Source: Aeromicrobium sp. Root472D3
GTDB lineage: Bacteria; Actinomycetota; Actinomycetes; Propionibacteriales; Nocardioidaceae
Direction: 5' to 3'
DNA length: 64,000 nucleotides
Assembly (NCBI RefSeq): GCF_001426485.1
Contig: NZ_LMET01000001.1
Span: forward strand, 1,448,363 to 1,512,362
The notes beneath the pieces were generated by a model. The model was given only the letters and a program-made list of their open reading frames with translations, did not search any database and was not told the origin of the DNA. The position numbers and the translations under genes are program-made. Shown piece by piece: positions 26,317 to 35,610 of the stretch; position 1 is the stretch's first letter, and each line of letters begins with the position of its first letter.

Positions 26317-27307
26317 CGTCGACCGCGCCGACCTGCGCGACACCCTGGCCCGGCTGATCCTGCGGCACGACCTGACGCTGACCAGCGCCGAGGTCACCGA
26401 CCAGGGCGGGGTCGAGCACGCCCGGGGCCTGCGCCTGTGGCGGGCGCTGGGGTTCCCCGAGACGGGTGACGCCCTCGCGTATGGCGAGCCCGACGTCAAG
26501 GCGCTCGCGGCCGTGGCGGTCGCGCTCGACGGCCAGATGCTCGACGAGTCGACGGTGCTGCGGATGACCCGCGGCCTCGGCGCCACGATGGCGCGGCTGG
26601 CCGACTGGCAGGTGTCGGCGCTGGTCGACCAGATCGAGCACGACGTCGAGAGCGGCAAGTCGCCGACCCGCCTCGAGGCGGCGGCCGAGCTGGCCCGCTC
26701 CGCCGCGCCGGGCTTCGAGCACCTCATGGTCTACGCGTGGCGGCGCCACCTCGCCGCCGCGGCGGCCCGGGTCGAGGCACTGGGGGCCGCCGACGCCGAG
26801 CTGCTCTCGACGACCATGACGGTCGGCTTCGCCGACCTGTCGCGCTTCACGTCGTTGTCGAACGGCCTCGACGACAGCAGCCTCGGCGCCCTGGTCGAGA
26901 ACTTCGAGACCCGCTGCGCCGACATCATCACGGCGCACGGCGGACGCGTCATCAAGACGCTCGGCGACGCCGTGCTGTTCGTGACCGAGGACCCCCGGCA
27001 GGGCACCCGCACGGCACTCGACCTCGTCACGCAGATCGCGTCGCGCACCGAGCTGCCCAACATCTGCGTCGGCCTCGCGACGGGATCGGTCATCAACCGG
27101 CTCGGCGACGTCTACGGACCGCCCGTCAACCTCGCGGCCCGTCTGTCGCACGTCGCCCGCAGCAACCGCGTGCTCGTCGACGCCGCGACCGCCGAGGCGC
27201 TGGGCGACGAGTTCGACACGCGCGTGCTGCCTCCGCGTCCGCTGCGCGGCTTCGGCAACCTGTCGCCCATCACGGTGAGCGACCGGCGCGGGTTCCGCGC
27301 CCGGTAG
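26303..27307 (+). CDS. Class III adenylate cyclase with N-terminal regulatory domain
   Basis: This 334-residue protein has an N-terminal helical region of about 165 residues, of the type that senses pH or other signals in soluble mycobacterial cyclases such as Rv1264 (recollected). A class III catalytic domain follows. All key residues can be read: metal Asp in [10 protein letters not shown], the second metal Asp and substrate Lys in [11 protein letters not shown], a further Asp in GDVYGPPVN, and the Asn/Arg pair in [12 protein letters not shown]. It should make cAMP as a homodimer. It is soluble, with no membrane helix. The 14-base overlap with the PH-domain gene suggests membrane recruitment may matter. 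Confidence 0.85.
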   Translation: MSPSDVDRADLRDTLARLILRHDLTLTSAEVTDQGGVEHARGLRLWRALGFPETGDALAYGEPDVKALAAVAVALDGQMLDESTVLRMTRGLGATMARLADWQVSALVDQIEHDVESGKSPTRLEAAAELARSAAPGFEHLMVYAWRRHLAAAAARVEALGAADAELLSTTMTVGFADLSRFTSLSNGLDDSSLGALVENFETRCADIITAHGGRVIKTLGDAVLFVTEDPRQGTRTALDLVTQIASRTELPNICVGLATGSVINRLGDVYGPPVNLAARLSHVARSNRVLVDAATAEALGDEFDTRVLPPRPLRGFGNLSPITVSDRRGFRAR

Positions 27308-27322
27308 GCGTCGCGGCCCCGA

Positions 27323-27328
27323 TAGGCT
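27323..27328 (+). promoter_or_regulatory. -10 box of purK (leaderless)
   Basis: TAGGCT ends 7 bases before the GTG at 27336. There is no ribosome-binding site. It lies 16 bases after the cyclase stop. Confidence 0.45.
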
Positions 27329-27335
27329 GACGACC

Positions 27336-28451
27336 GTGCCGACACCAGATCTCGCCGTCATCGGCGGTGGACAGCTCGCCCGCATGATGCAGCCGCCCGC
27401 GATCGCCCTGGGCCTTCGCATCCGGCTCCTGGCCGAGGGCCCCGACGTCTCGGCGGCGCAGGTCGTGCCCGACCACGTCGTGGGCGACCACACCGTGCTG
27501 GACGACCTGCGCGGCGTCGTCGACGGCGCGCCCGTCGTGACGTTCGACCACGAGCACGTCCCGCCCGAGCACCTGCGCGTCCTCGAGACCGAGGGGCACG
27601 CCTGCCGTCCCGGCCCCCACGCCCTGCTCTACGCGCAGGACAAGGCCGCGATGCGCGAGCGGCTCGGCGCGCTGGGCGCACCGTGCCCGCGCAACGCACC
27701 GGTCGCGTCGCGCGACGACCTCGAGGCGTTCGGGTTCCCCGCGGTGCTCAAGACGACGAGGGGCGGCTACGACGGCAAGGGCGTCTGGGTCGTGCGGTCG
27801 CAGGACGACGCCGACGACGCCTTCGCGGCCGACCGTCCGCTGCTGGCCGAGGAGCTCGTCGACTTCCGGCGCGAGCTGTCGGCGCTCGTGGCGCGCTCGC
27901 CGTCGGGCGAGGTGCGCTCGTACCCCGTGGTGGAGTCGCGCCAGGTCGGCGGCGTGTGCGCCGAGGTCGTCGCGCCGGCGCCCGACCTCGACCCCGCCCT
28001 GGCCGCCGAGGCGCGGTCGCTGGCCGAGCGCATCGCGACCGAGCTCGACGTCACCGGCATCCTCGCCGTCGAGCTGTTCGAGACCGGCGACGGACGCCTG
28101 CTGGTCAACGAGCTCGCGATGCGTCCGCACAACACGGGTCACTGGTCGATCGACGGCGCCGTCACGAGCCAGTTCGAGAACCACCTGCGGGCGGTCCTCG
28201 ACCTACCCCTGGGGGGCACCGGCGCCCGTCAGCCGTGGTCGGTCATGGTCAACGTGCTGGGCGGCGCGGTCGACGACCTCGAGGCGCAGCGGTCCGTCGT
28301 CCTGGCGGCCGAGCCCGACGTCAAGGTGCACCTGTACGGCAAGTCGGTCACGGCCGGTCGCAAGGTCGGTCACGTGACCGCGGTCGGCGACGACCTCGAC
28401 GACGTCCTGTCCCGCGCCCGGCACGCCGCCGCCCTGCTCACCGACGGGTAG
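27336..28451 (+). CDS. purK: N5-carboxyaminoimidazole ribonucleotide synthase
   Basis: This 371-residue ATP-grasp enzyme has LAVIGGGQLARMM at its N-terminus, the ATP loop TTRGGYDGKGVWVV, and NELAMRPHNTGHWSID. It converts AIR, ATP and bicarbonate to N5-CAIR, the substrate of PurE encoded just downstream. The GTG start is leaderless. A gap of 65 bases with its own -10 box separates purK and purE. Confidence 0.95.
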   Translation: MPTPDLAVIGGGQLARMMQPPAIALGLRIRLLAEGPDVSAAQVVPDHVVGDHTVLDDLRGVVDGAPVVTFDHEHVPPEHLRVLETEGHACRPGPHALLYAQDKAAMRERLGALGAPCPRNAPVASRDDLEAFGFPAVLKTTRGGYDGKGVWVVRSQDDADDAFAADRPLLAEELVDFRRELSALVARSPSGEVRSYPVVESRQVGGVCAEVVAPAPDLDPALAAEARSLAERIATELDVTGILAVELFETGDGRLLVNELAMRPHNTGHWSIDGAVTSQFENHLRAVLDLPLGGTGARQPWSVMVNVLGGAVDDLEAQRSVVLAAEPDVKVHLYGKSVTAGRKVGHVTAVGDDLDDVLSRARHAAALLTDG

Positions 28452-28504
28452 GGCGCGCCCCCGCTCGCCGGTGTTGGCCCGGCCGCGGTGGCGACCGGGC
28501 TGGG

Positions 28505-28510
28505 TAGGGT
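28505..28510 (+). promoter_or_regulatory. -10 box of purE (leaderless)
   Basis: TAGGGT ends 6 bases before the ATG at 28517. No ribosome-binding site is present, and no clear -35 can be seen at 17-18 bases. Confidence 0.45.
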
Positions 28511-28516
28511 TGGGGC

Positions 28517-29035
28517 ATGAGTGAGCAGCCGCGCGTCGGCATCGTGATGGGGTCGGACTCCGACTGGCCGACCATGGAGGCCGCCGCGACGGCCCTCGAC
28601 GAGTTCGGCATCGCCCACGAGGCCGACGTCGTGTCGGCCCACCGCATGCCCGACGAGATGCTGGCCTACGGCCGCGAGGCGCACGGGCGCGGGCTCGAGG
28701 TCATCATCGCCGGCGCCGGCGGCGCGGCCCACCTGCCGGGCATGCTGGCCGCCGTCACGCCGCTGCCGGTCGTCGGCGTCCCCGTGCCGCTGAAGTACCT
28801 CGACGGCATGGACTCGCTGCTGTCGATCGTCCAGATGCCGGCCGGCGTGCCGGTCGCGACGGTCTCGATCGGCAACGCCCGCAACGCAGGGCTGCTGGCC
28901 GTCCGCATCCTGGCCGCGGGCGACCCCGGGCTGACGGCGCGGATCGTCGCGTTCCAGGCCGAGCTGGCCGACGTCGCCCGCGCCAAGGGCGAGAAGATCC
29001 GCCACCCCGCGAAGGGCGGCGCCGGCTTCCGCTGA
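28517..29035 (+). CDS. purE: N5-carboxyaminoimidazole ribonucleotide mutase
   Basis: This 172-residue protein has the class I PurE signatures [13 protein letters not shown] and [11 protein letters not shown], and the [11 protein letters not shown] loop that binds the carboxyl intermediate. It isomerises N5-CAIR made by PurK to CAIR. Length is normal for the family. The start is leaderless. A short hairpin follows the stop. Confidence 0.95.
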   Translation: MSEQPRVGIVMGSDSDWPTMEAAATALDEFGIAHEADVVSAHRMPDEMLAYGREAHGRGLEVIIAGAGGAAHLPGMLAAVTPLPVVGVPVPLKYLDGMDSLLSIVQMPAGVPVATVSIGNARNAGLLAVRILAAGDPGLTARIVAFQAELADVARAKGEKIRHPAKGGAGFR

Positions 29036-29052
29036 CCCGCCCGCGTCAGCGG
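29029..29052. terminator. 8-bp hairpin between convergent purE and mqo
   Basis: CCGCTGAC (29029-29036) and GTCAGCGG (29045-29052) are perfect inverted arms around an 8-base GC-rich loop, spanning the purE stop and the gap to mqo. There is no T-tract. It probably ends transcription on both strands. Confidence 0.45.
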
Positions 29053-29060
29053 GCGAGGGG

Positions 29061-30593
29061 TCAGGCCTCGATGTGGTCGTCGCCGACGAGGCGCAGGGTC
29101 TTGTCGGACCAGCGGCGCAGGTCGGCCAGCAGCGACGTGTCGTGCATCAGGTCGGTGCCGTACGACGGCATCATGTCGACCAGGCGCGGACGCCAGGCGG
29201 CCAGGCGGTCGGGGAAGCACGTCTCGAGGACGTCGACCATCGCCGCGACCGCGGTCGAGGCACCGGGCGAGGCGCCCAGCAGACCCGCGATCGTGCCGTC
29301 GGCGTGGCTGACGGTGCACGTGCCGAACTCGAGCGTGCCCGACATGCCGTTGCGGCGGATCGTCTGGACGCGCTGCCCGGCCGTGATGAGCTCGAACTCG
29401 TCGCCGTCGACGCTGGGCGCGAACTCCAGCAGCCCCTCGACGCGCTGCTCGCGCGACTTGAGCAGCTCCTTGACGAGGTACACCGTCAGCGGCATCGAGT
29501 TGAGCCCGACGCCGAGCATCGAGAACAGGTTGTCGGGCTTGACCGAGCGGGGCAGGTCGGTCAGGTGCCCCTCCTTCAGGAAGCGGGGCGAGAAGCCGGC
29601 GTAGGGGCCGAACATCAGGCTGGGCCTGCCGTCGACGACGCGGGTGTCGAGGTGCGGCACCGACATCGGCGGAGCGCCGACGGGGGGCTTGCCGTAGACC
29701 TTGGCGTGGTGGCCGCGCGCGAGATCGGCGTTGGTCGAGCGCAGGAACTGGCCGCTGACCGGGAAGCCGCCGAAGCCGCGGATCTCGGGGATGCCCGACT
29801 TCTGCAGCAGGTGCAGCGCCCCGCCGCCCGCGCCGACGAACACGAACCGGGCGTTGACGCGGGTCTTGCGACCGGTCGCGGCCTCCTTGACCGTCACGGT
29901 CCACGTCGAGTCGGGGTTCTGCTTGAGGTTGCGCACCTCGTGGCCGTAGTTCAGCTCGGCACCGGCCGACTCGAGGTGGCCGAGCATCTGCCGCGTCAGC
30001 GAGCCGAAGTCGACGTCGGTGCCGCCGGAGCTCCAGTTCAGCGCGAGCGTCTCGTCGTCGTCGCGCCCGGCCGACATCAGCGGCAGGCGACGGGCGATCT
30101 CGGTGCGGTCGTCGACGTACTCGATGCCCTCGAACAGCGGGTTGTCGACGAGGGCGGCGTGGCGTGCCTTCAGGTACGCGGCGTCGTCGGCGCCCTGCAC
30201 GAAGCTGACGTGCGGCACGGGGTTGATGAACGACGACGGGTCGCCGAGGAGGCCCTGCGACACGCCGTGCGCCCAGAACTGGCGCGACAGCTGGAACTGC
30301 TGGTTGACCGTGATGGCCTTGGTGACGTCGACCGTGCCGTCGGGGCGCTGCGGCGTGTAGTTCAGCTCGCACAGGGCCGAGTGGCCGGTGCCGGCGTTGT
30401 TCCACGGGTCGGAGCTCTCGCGGGCCGGGCCGTCGAGGCGCTCGAAGAGGCTGATGCTCCAGTCGGGCTCGAGGCTCCTGACCAGGGTGCCGAGCGTGGC
30501 GCTCATGATGCCCGCGCCGACGAGGAGCACGTCGGTGTGGACGACCGCCGGGGTGTGGCGATCCGTGAGGACGAGGGAGGAGCGTTCGGTCAC
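29061..30593 (-). CDS. mqo: Malate:quinone oxidoreductase
   Basis: This 510-residue protein starts with an FAD-binding Rossmann motif [17 protein letters not shown] and continues with [28 protein letters not shown], cut here as [12 protein letters not shown] and [16 protein letters not shown], the Mqo hallmark. It oxidises malate to oxaloacetate at the membrane, passing electrons to quinone in place of the NAD-linked enzyme. Length is standard. The GTG start at 30593 is read from the family N-terminus. The 145-base upstream gap has an inverted repeat that may be its operator. Confidence 0.93.
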   Translation of the reverse strand: MTERSSLVLTDRHTPAVVHTDVLLVGAGIMSATLGTLVRSLEPDWSISLFERLDGPARESSDPWNNAGTGHSALCELNYTPQRPDGTVDVTKAITVNQQFQLSRQFWAHGVSQGLLGDPSSFINPVPHVSFVQGADDAAYLKARHAALVDNPLFEGIEYVDDRTEIARRLPLMSAGRDDDETLALNWSSGGTDVDFGSLTRQMLGHLESAGAELNYGHEVRNLKQNPDSTWTVTVKEAATGRKTRVNARFVFVGAGGGALHLLQKSGIPEIRGFGGFPVSGQFLRSTNADLARGHHAKVYGKPPVGAPPMSVPHLDTRVVDGRPSLMFGPYAGFSPRFLKEGHLTDLPRSVKPDNLFSMLGVGLNSMPLTVYLVKELLKSREQRVEGLLEFAPSVDGDEFELITAGQRVQTIRRNGMSGTLEFGTCTVSHADGTIAGLLGASPGASTAVAAMVDVLETCFPDRLAAWRPRLVDMMPSYGTDLMHDTSLLADLRRWSDKTLRLVGDDHIEA

Positions 30594-30639
30594 GCGTGGA
30601 TCACCGCGAATTCAGGTCGTAGGTCTGGTGCTGTCGGCT

Positions 30640-30659
30640 CTTGTGAAGCCACGCACAAG
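30640..30659. promoter_or_regulatory. Inverted repeat in the mqo upstream region
   Basis: CTTGTG (30640-30645) and CACAAG (30654-30659) flank an 8-base spacer, 47-66 bases upstream of the mqo start. It could bind a regulator of central metabolism. The rest of the 145-base gap (30594-30738) shows nothing else clear. Confidence 0.35.
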
Positions 30660-30738
30660 CCTTGCGCGCCGGACGCCCCGATGCCGCATGGAGACGGTGT
30701 GATCTTGTCCGATCGGCGTGTGACGTACGTCTCGTGCT

Positions 30739-31335
30739 TCAGGCCTCGCGGACGTACGACGTCAGGGCCGTGAGCGTCGGCTGGGCGGGGGACGACGCGA
30801 AACCGAACCGGACGGCGGGGGTCACGGGGGCCAGCTCGCCCAGCTCGGTGCCCTCCCACGTGGCCCGGGCGCACGTGAGGCGGCGGACGTGGCGTGCGGC
30901 GTACCACTCGGTGCGCCCGTGGCCCGCCGTCCCGTATGTCTGGACGCCCGGCATGAGCCGCTTCGCGAACGGGTTGCAGAAGCGGGCCCAGGCCGACGTG
31001 CGGCGCAGCAGCGCCGGCACGAGCCCCAGGACGGGGGAGACCCACAGCTGCCGGCCGGGCGTGAAGCGCACCTGCAGCGACCGCGTGTGCACCGACCACT
31101 CGTCACCGGTCTCGACCGAGACCGGCTCGATGCGCACCTCGTCGAACGCGTAGGTCGATGCGATGAAGTCGGCGACGTCCTGCCGGGGCGCGATGAGGAT
31201 GCGGTGGCCCGAGGGCTGCTCGATCATCGTGTCGGCGAACGTGCCGAACGGGCTGACGTCCCACACGCCGACGACGATGCGCGTGCCGGAGGTCGTGCCG
31301 ATGCCGGCGATGTGACCCTCGAACGAGCTCGTCAT
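30739..31335 (-). CDS. Conserved hypothetical protein
   Basis: This 198-residue protein has no membrane helix, metal motif or family I can name. It begins MTSSFEGHIAGIGTTSGTRIVV and contains alternating beta-strand-like segments, suggesting a beta-rich globular fold. It is alone on this strand between mqo and the flotillin gene. I took the ATG at 31335; an in-frame ATG at 31368 would give 11 more residues. No function proposed. Confidence 0.65.
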   Translation of the reverse strand: MTSSFEGHIAGIGTTSGTRIVVGVWDVSPFGTFADTMIEQPSGHRILIAPRQDVADFIASTYAFDEVRIEPVSVETGDEWSVHTRSLQVRFTPGRQLWVSPVLGLVPALLRRTSAWARFCNPFAKRLMPGVQTYGTAGHGRTEWYAARHVRRLTCARATWEGTELGELAPVTPAVRFGFASSPAQPTLTALTSYVREA

Positions 31336-31381
31336 GACGTCAGTCTGTCCGGCAGGGTGAAATGGCACGGGCGGGCGACCC

Positions 31382-32824
31382 TCAGGACGGCTGGTGCCCG
31401 GCGCCGGTCGGTGCCGAGGACGAGGCGGCCGAGTCGGCGATCATCGCGTTGAGGTCGAACCCCGTCGTCGTCCGGACGAGCTCGACGACCTGTGCCATGT
31501 TGCTCGCGAGCGCCTTCGGCAGCGCCGAGGCGCCGTCGGTCGACACGACGGTCAGCTGGTCGATGTTGCCCATCGGCGCGGCCAGCTCGCGGGCGACCTC
31601 GGGCAGGATCTTGACGAGCATCTCGAGGATCGCGGCCTCGCCGTACTCCTTGTAGGCGTCCGAGCGGGCCTGCATGGCCTTGGCCTCGGCCTCGCCGACG
31701 GCCTGCTTGGCGGCCGCCTCGGCCTCGCCCTCCAGGCGGACGGCGTCGGCGATCAGGGCTCGGCGCGACTTCTCGGCCGATCCGAGCCGCTCGCCCTCGA
31801 TCGCGGACGCCTCGGCGGCGGCGATGCGGGCGGCCTTCTCGGCCTCGGCGTTGGCGACCTTGGCGGTGCGGGCGCCCTCGGCCTGCGAGACCGTCGCGTT
31901 GCGCTGGGCCTCGGCCTGCTGCTCGATGCGGTACCGCTCGGCGTCGGCGGGCTTGCGGACGTCGACCTCGAGCTGCTTCTCGGTCACGGCGGCACGCCGC
32001 TCGGCGACCTTGGCCTCCTCGGCCAGCACCTCCTGGTCGCGGGCCGCCTTCGCGAGCGGTCCGGCGGCGGTGGCCTGGGCCAGGGCGGTGTCGGTCTCGA
32101 CCTTGATCTCGGCGCGCTTCAGCGCGAGCGTCCGCTCGGCGATCGCGACCTGCTCGTCGGCGGCGAGCCGGCTCTGCTCGCTGATCTTGTGCGACTCGGC
32201 CTCGGCGATGTCGGCCTGCTGCTTGATCTTGGCGGCCTCGGGTCGTCCGAGGTCGCGCAGGTACGTGCCCTCGGCGTCCGAGACGTCCTTGATCGAGAAG
32301 GAGTCGAGCGTCAGCCCCTGCACGGAGAGCGACGCCTCGGCGGCCTCGGCGACCTTCGAGGCGAACGCGCCGCGGTCCTGGATGATCTGCTCGACCGTCA
32401 GGGTGCCGACGATCGCGCGCAGCTCGCCCTCGAGCACCTCGGTCGTGAAGACGTGGATCGAGTCGGTCTGGCCCAGGAAGCGCTGCGCGGCGGCCCGGAT
32501 GTGCTCCTCGTCGCCGCCGATCTTGACGACCGCGACGGCCTGCACGTTCAGGCTGATGCCCTGGCTCGACGGCGCCTTGTGCACCTGCAGGGTGATCTGC
32601 AGCGACGACAGGGGGATGCGTGCCATCGACTGCACGAACGGGATGACGAACGTGCCGCCGCCCACGACGACCTTCTGGCCCGTCAGATCGACGGCACGCT
32701 TGTCGCGACGTCCCGTGATGATGAACGCCTCGTTGGGGCCGGCGACCTTGTACCGGGTCACGATCGTGCCGACGAGCAGCACGAACAGCAGGGCGAAGCC
32801 GGAGATGGCGATGATGGTTGTCAT
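31382..32824 (-). CDS. Flotillin-family SPFH protein
   Basis: This 480-residue protein has one N-terminal helix (about 4-24), an SPFH/band-7 domain (about 30-210: FVIPFVQSMARIPLSSLQI, LRAIVGTLTVEQIIQDR), and a long Ala/Glu-rich coiled coil of EAEAK-type repeats (about 225-400). It forms membrane microdomain scaffolds. A partner NfeD-like gene lies directly upstream, as in YuaF-FloT of Bacillus. An AAGGG site precedes the ATG at 32824. Confidence 0.88.
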   Translation of the reverse strand: MTTIIAISGFALLFVLLVGTIVTRYKVAGPNEAFIITGRRDKRAVDLTGQKVVVGGGTFVIPFVQSMARIPLSSLQITLQVHKAPSSQGISLNVQAVAVVKIGGDEEHIRAAAQRFLGQTDSIHVFTTEVLEGELRAIVGTLTVEQIIQDRGAFASKVAEAAEASLSVQGLTLDSFSIKDVSDAEGTYLRDLGRPEAAKIKQQADIAEAESHKISEQSRLAADEQVAIAERTLALKRAEIKVETDTALAQATAAGPLAKAARDQEVLAEEAKVAERRAAVTEKQLEVDVRKPADAERYRIEQQAEAQRNATVSQAEGARTAKVANAEAEKAARIAAAEASAIEGERLGSAEKSRRALIADAVRLEGEAEAAAKQAVGEAEAKAMQARSDAYKEYGEAAILEMLVKILPEVARELAAPMGNIDQLTVVSTDGASALPKALASNMAQVVELVRTTTGFDLNAMIADSAASSSAPTGAGHQPS

Positions 32825-32871
32825 CGGGGATGACCCTTCTGGGTGGCGGTGCGGGGGAGGGAGGGGTCCGC

Positions 32872-33351
32872 TCAGACGAGCGGGGCGACCTTGACGGCCG
32901 AGGGCGAGAGCGACTGGACGACCGCGATCGACGAGCCCAGCGGCAGGTCGGTGTCGGCGAGGGCGTTGTACTTCATGCGGTGTCCCGCGACCGTCACGGC
33001 GACCTCGCCGTACGAGCCGGCCTTGATCGGGCTGACGACCGTGCCGGTCGTCCCGATGACGGTCCAGGCGCTGACGTTGGCGTCGGTCTTCGAGCTCTGC
33101 ATCGCGCGCATGCCGAGCCCGGCGCCGCCGCCGACGACCAGGCCCGCGACCGCGGCGGCCGCGAGCGTCCCGGCCGTGCCCCACGCGTCGGGCAGCAGCA
33201 GACCCGTCAGGCCGAACGCCGACAGGAACGCCGCGAGCGCCGTGCCCGACAGGAACGGCGTGTCGAGGTCGAAGACGTCGAGGACGCCGTCGAACACCAC
33301 GGTGACCAGGAGGAGGGTCAGCCCGACCCCGGCCAGAACGAGGAACAGCAT
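32872..33351 (-). CDS. NfeD-like membrane protein with C-terminal OB-fold
   Basis: This 159-residue protein has three hydrophobic helices (about 2-22, 36-55 and 61-82) and a soluble beta-rich end (IGTTGTVVSPIKAGSYGEV) typical of the NfeD OB-fold. Such proteins are usually next to flotillins, and this one lies 47 bases upstream of the flotillin gene on the same strand. The ATG at 33351 follows AAGGA by 7-8 bases. A -10 box TAGATT lies at 33392-33397. Confidence 0.8.
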   Translation of the reverse strand: MLFLVLAGVGLTLLLVTVVFDGVLDVFDLDTPFLSGTALAAFLSAFGLTGLLLPDAWGTAGTLAAAAVAGLVVGGGAGLGMRAMQSSKTDANVSAWTVIGTTGTVVSPIKAGSYGEVAVTVAGHRMKYNALADTDLPLGSSIAVVQSLSPSAVKVAPLV

Positions 33352-33391
33352 GGGGGAGTCCTTGGGGAAGAGTCGGTGAGGGACGGGGACC

Positions 33392-33416
33392 AATCTAGTG
33401 CGACAGGTTGTTGTCG
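33392..33416 (-). promoter_or_regulatory. Promoter and palindrome between the NfeD-like and APH(6)-like genes
   Basis: On the minus strand TAGATT (33392-33397) is a -10 box for the NfeD-flotillin pair. Just behind it lies CGACA-N6-TGTCG (33401-33416), which could be an operator affecting both divergent units. Confidence 0.4.
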
Positions 33417-33451
33417 CGGGGTGGGTTTCGGCGAATGGCAGGGTGGACGTC

Positions 33452-34351
33452 ATGGCCCTCCTGCCGTTCGACCTCCCGGCGGGCTTCGCGGCCCACGCCG
33501 GGCGGGACGAGCAGTGGGCCACGTGGGTGGCTGGCGTGCCCCGGCTCGTCCACGGGCTGCTCGACGAGTGGGGCCTGCGGCCCGACGGCGCCCCGATGCA
33601 CGGGCGCACCGCCCTGGTCGTGCCGGTCGTCGCCGACGGGGTGCGCGCCGTGCTGAAGGTCGCGTGGCCGGGCGGCGAGGGGCGGCACGAGATCCTCGGC
33701 CTGCAGACGTGGCACGGACGCGGGGCCGTCCGGCTGCTGCAGGCCGATCCGCGCCGCAGCGCGATGCTGCTCGAGCGCCTGCACCCCGACGACCTGTCGT
33801 CGCTGCCCGTGCTGGCGGCGTGCGAGGTCGTCGCGGCGCTGTACCCGCTGCTGCACGTCCCGGCGCCCCCGCAGCTCGTGCCGCTGACCCGCCTCGTCGA
33901 GCGCTGGACCGACGACCTGGGTCGCCTGCCGCGCCGGGCCCCCCTGCCGCACCGCATCGTCGAGCAGGCCGTCCACCTGGGCCGGGCGCTCACGACCGAC
34001 GCGGACAGCACGGGGCGGATGATCCACGGCGACCTGCACTACGCCCACGTGCTGGCCGCGGATCGCACGCCGTGGCTCGCGATCGACCCGGAGCCCGTCT
34101 CGGGCGACCCGCACTACGAGCCCGCGCCGCTGCTGTCGAACCGGTGGGACGAGGTCGTGGCCACCGGTGACGTCCGCACCGCGGTCAGGCGCCGCTTCCA
34201 CGCCGTCGTCGACGCAGCGGGACTCGACGAGGACCGGGCCCGCGACTGGGTCGTCGTCCGCGAGGCGCACCGGGCGATGTGGGCGATCGAGGACGGCGAC
34301 GCCGAGCGCGTGACCGCGGCGATCGCGATCGTCAAGGCCGTCCAGGACTGA
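33452..34351 (+). CDS. APH(6)-type aminoglycoside/hydroxyurea phosphotransferase-like kinase
   Basis: This 299-residue protein matches the APH_6_hur kinase family (StrB, hydroxyurea kinase): the catalytic loop MIHGDLHYAHVLA and the metal-binding LAIDPEPVSGDPHYE are both intact. It could phosphorylate streptomycin or another small molecule; chromosomal homologues often have unknown substrates. The gene sits alone, next to no resistance genes or mobile element. I chose the ATG at 33452, 5 bases after GGGTGG; an upstream in-frame start at 33398 would overlap the palindrome. Confidence 0.8.
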   Translation: MALLPFDLPAGFAAHAGRDEQWATWVAGVPRLVHGLLDEWGLRPDGAPMHGRTALVVPVVADGVRAVLKVAWPGGEGRHEILGLQTWHGRGAVRLLQADPRRSAMLLERLHPDDLSSLPVLAACEVVAALYPLLHVPAPPQLVPLTRLVERWTDDLGRLPRRAPLPHRIVEQAVHLGRALTTDADSTGRMIHGDLHYAHVLAADRTPWLAIDPEPVSGDPHYEPAPLLSNRWDEVVATGDVRTAVRRRFHAVVDAAGLDEDRARDWVVVREAHRAMWAIEDGDAERVTAAIAIVKAVQD

Positions 34352-34377
34352 CCCTCGCGGATGTCGGGGCGCGCGGC

Positions 34378-34383
34378 TAGCGT
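34378..34383 (+). promoter_or_regulatory. -10 box of the VOC-protein gene (leaderless)
   Basis: TAGCGT ends 6 bases before the ATG at 34390, with no ribosome-binding site in between. Confidence 0.45.
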
Positions 34384-34389
34384 GGCGGC

Positions 34390-35061
34390 ATGCCTCTCGT
34401 GACCTTCAAGGACCTGTGTATCGACGCCCACGACGTCGCGGCGATCGAGGCGTTCTGGTCGTCGGCGCTGCACCTCGACGGCGAGCGGGCCGACGACGGA
34501 GCCGTCCTGCGGGGGGCACGACCCGGCCAGACGGTCTGGATCAACGCGGTGCCCGAGCCCAAGACCGTCAAGGGCCGCGTGCACCTCGACCTCGTCGCGG
34601 CCTCGCTCGACGCGTTCGCCGGGCTCGAGCGCGTCCCGGTCGACGACGTGTCGTGGACGACGTTCCTCGACCCCGAGGGCAACGAGCTGTGCGTGTTCGT
34701 CGACGCGAACCGCCCGCCCGGGCTCAAGGACGTCGTCGTCGACGCCGCGGACCACGCCGCCATCGCCGCCTGGTGGGCCGACCTCTGGGGTGGGACGCTC
34801 GCCACCGACGACGGCTACACGTACCTCGACGACGTCCCCGGGGCACCTGTCGACTCGTTCGACTTCGTGCCGGTGCCCGAGCCCAAGACCGTCAAGAACC
34901 GCCTGCACTGGGACGTCACGCTCGAGCCGGGGGTCACGGTCGACGACCTCGTGGCCCGCGGCGCCGTGCTCCTGGCCCGACCGACCGACACCGCGCGGTG
35001 GACCGTCATGGCCGACCCCGAGGGCAACGAGTTCTGCGTCTTCGACCCGCAGGCGTCGTGA
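34390..35061 (+). CDS. VOC (glyoxalase-like) protein with two tandem domains
   Basis: The 223-residue protein is an internal duplication: residues about 1-112 and 113-223 each end with DPEGNE(L/F)CVF. Each half has the beta-alpha-beta-beta-beta VOC fold. This is the glyoxalase/bleomycin-resistance/dioxygenase superfamily; the metal-ligand positions cannot be assigned with confidence. It overlaps the acetyltransferase gene (GTGA), so the two are co-expressed. Confidence 0.82.
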   Translation: MPLVTFKDLCIDAHDVAAIEAFWSSALHLDGERADDGAVLRGARPGQTVWINAVPEPKTVKGRVHLDLVAASLDAFAGLERVPVDDVSWTTFLDPEGNELCVFVDANRPPGLKDVVVDAADHAAIAAWWADLWGGTLATDDGYTYLDDVPGAPVDSFDFVPVPEPKTVKNRLHWDVTLEPGVTVDDLVARGAVLLARPTDTARWTVMADPEGNEFCVFDPQAS

Positions 35062-35606
35062 CCGGCACGACGACCCGGCTGCTGCGCCCCGACGACGCGG
35101 CCGGCCTCGCGGCGGTGCGCACCGCCAACCGGGCACGGCTCGCGCCGTTCGAGCCGCGCCGCAGCGAGGCGTTCTACACCGAGGCCGGCCAGCGCTCCAC
35201 GATCGACGAGCGTCTCGCGGCGCACGCCGAGGGGCGGGGCGTCCCGCTCGCGATCGTCGACGACGGCGACGGCGTCGTCGGCGAGATGACCCTGAGCGGC
35301 GTCGTCCGCGGGGCGTACCAGTCGGCCAGCGTCGGCTACTGGGTCGCCGAGCACGTCGCGGGCCGCGGCGTCGCGTCCGCGGCGCTGGCCGACGCGCAGG
35401 CGATCGCCTTCGGCACGCTCGGCCTGCACCGCCTCCAGGGCGAGACCCTCGTCGACAACATCGCCTCGCAGACCGTGCTCGAGCGGGCCGGCTTCGTGCG
35501 CTACGGCCTCGCGCCCGACTACCTGCGCATCGACGGGCGGTGGCAGGCGCACGTCCTCTACCAGTGCATCGCGTCGGCCCGGCCCCTGCCGCGCGTGAAA
35601 GAGTGA
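35058..35606 (+). CDS. RimJ/RimL-like GNAT acetyltransferase
   Basis: This 182-residue protein has LLRPDDAAGLAAVRTANRA, the acceptor strands VGEMTLSGVVRG, the acetyl-CoA loop VAGRGVASAALADAQ, and the end DNIASQTVLERAGFVRYG with APDYLRIDGRWQAHVLY. That set is typical of ribosomal-protein N-terminal alanine acetyltransferases (RimJ). The GTG start overlaps the VOC stop by GTGA. It ends 4 bases before dapE. Confidence 0.86.
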   Translation: MTGTTTRLLRPDDAAGLAAVRTANRARLAPFEPRRSEAFYTEAGQRSTIDERLAAHAEGRGVPLAIVDDGDGVVGEMTLSGVVRGAYQSASVGYWVAEHVAGRGVASAALADAQAIAFGTLGLHRLQGETLVDNIASQTVLERAGFVRYGLAPDYLRIDGRWQAHVLYQCIASARPLPRVKE

Positions 35607-35610
35607 GCCG

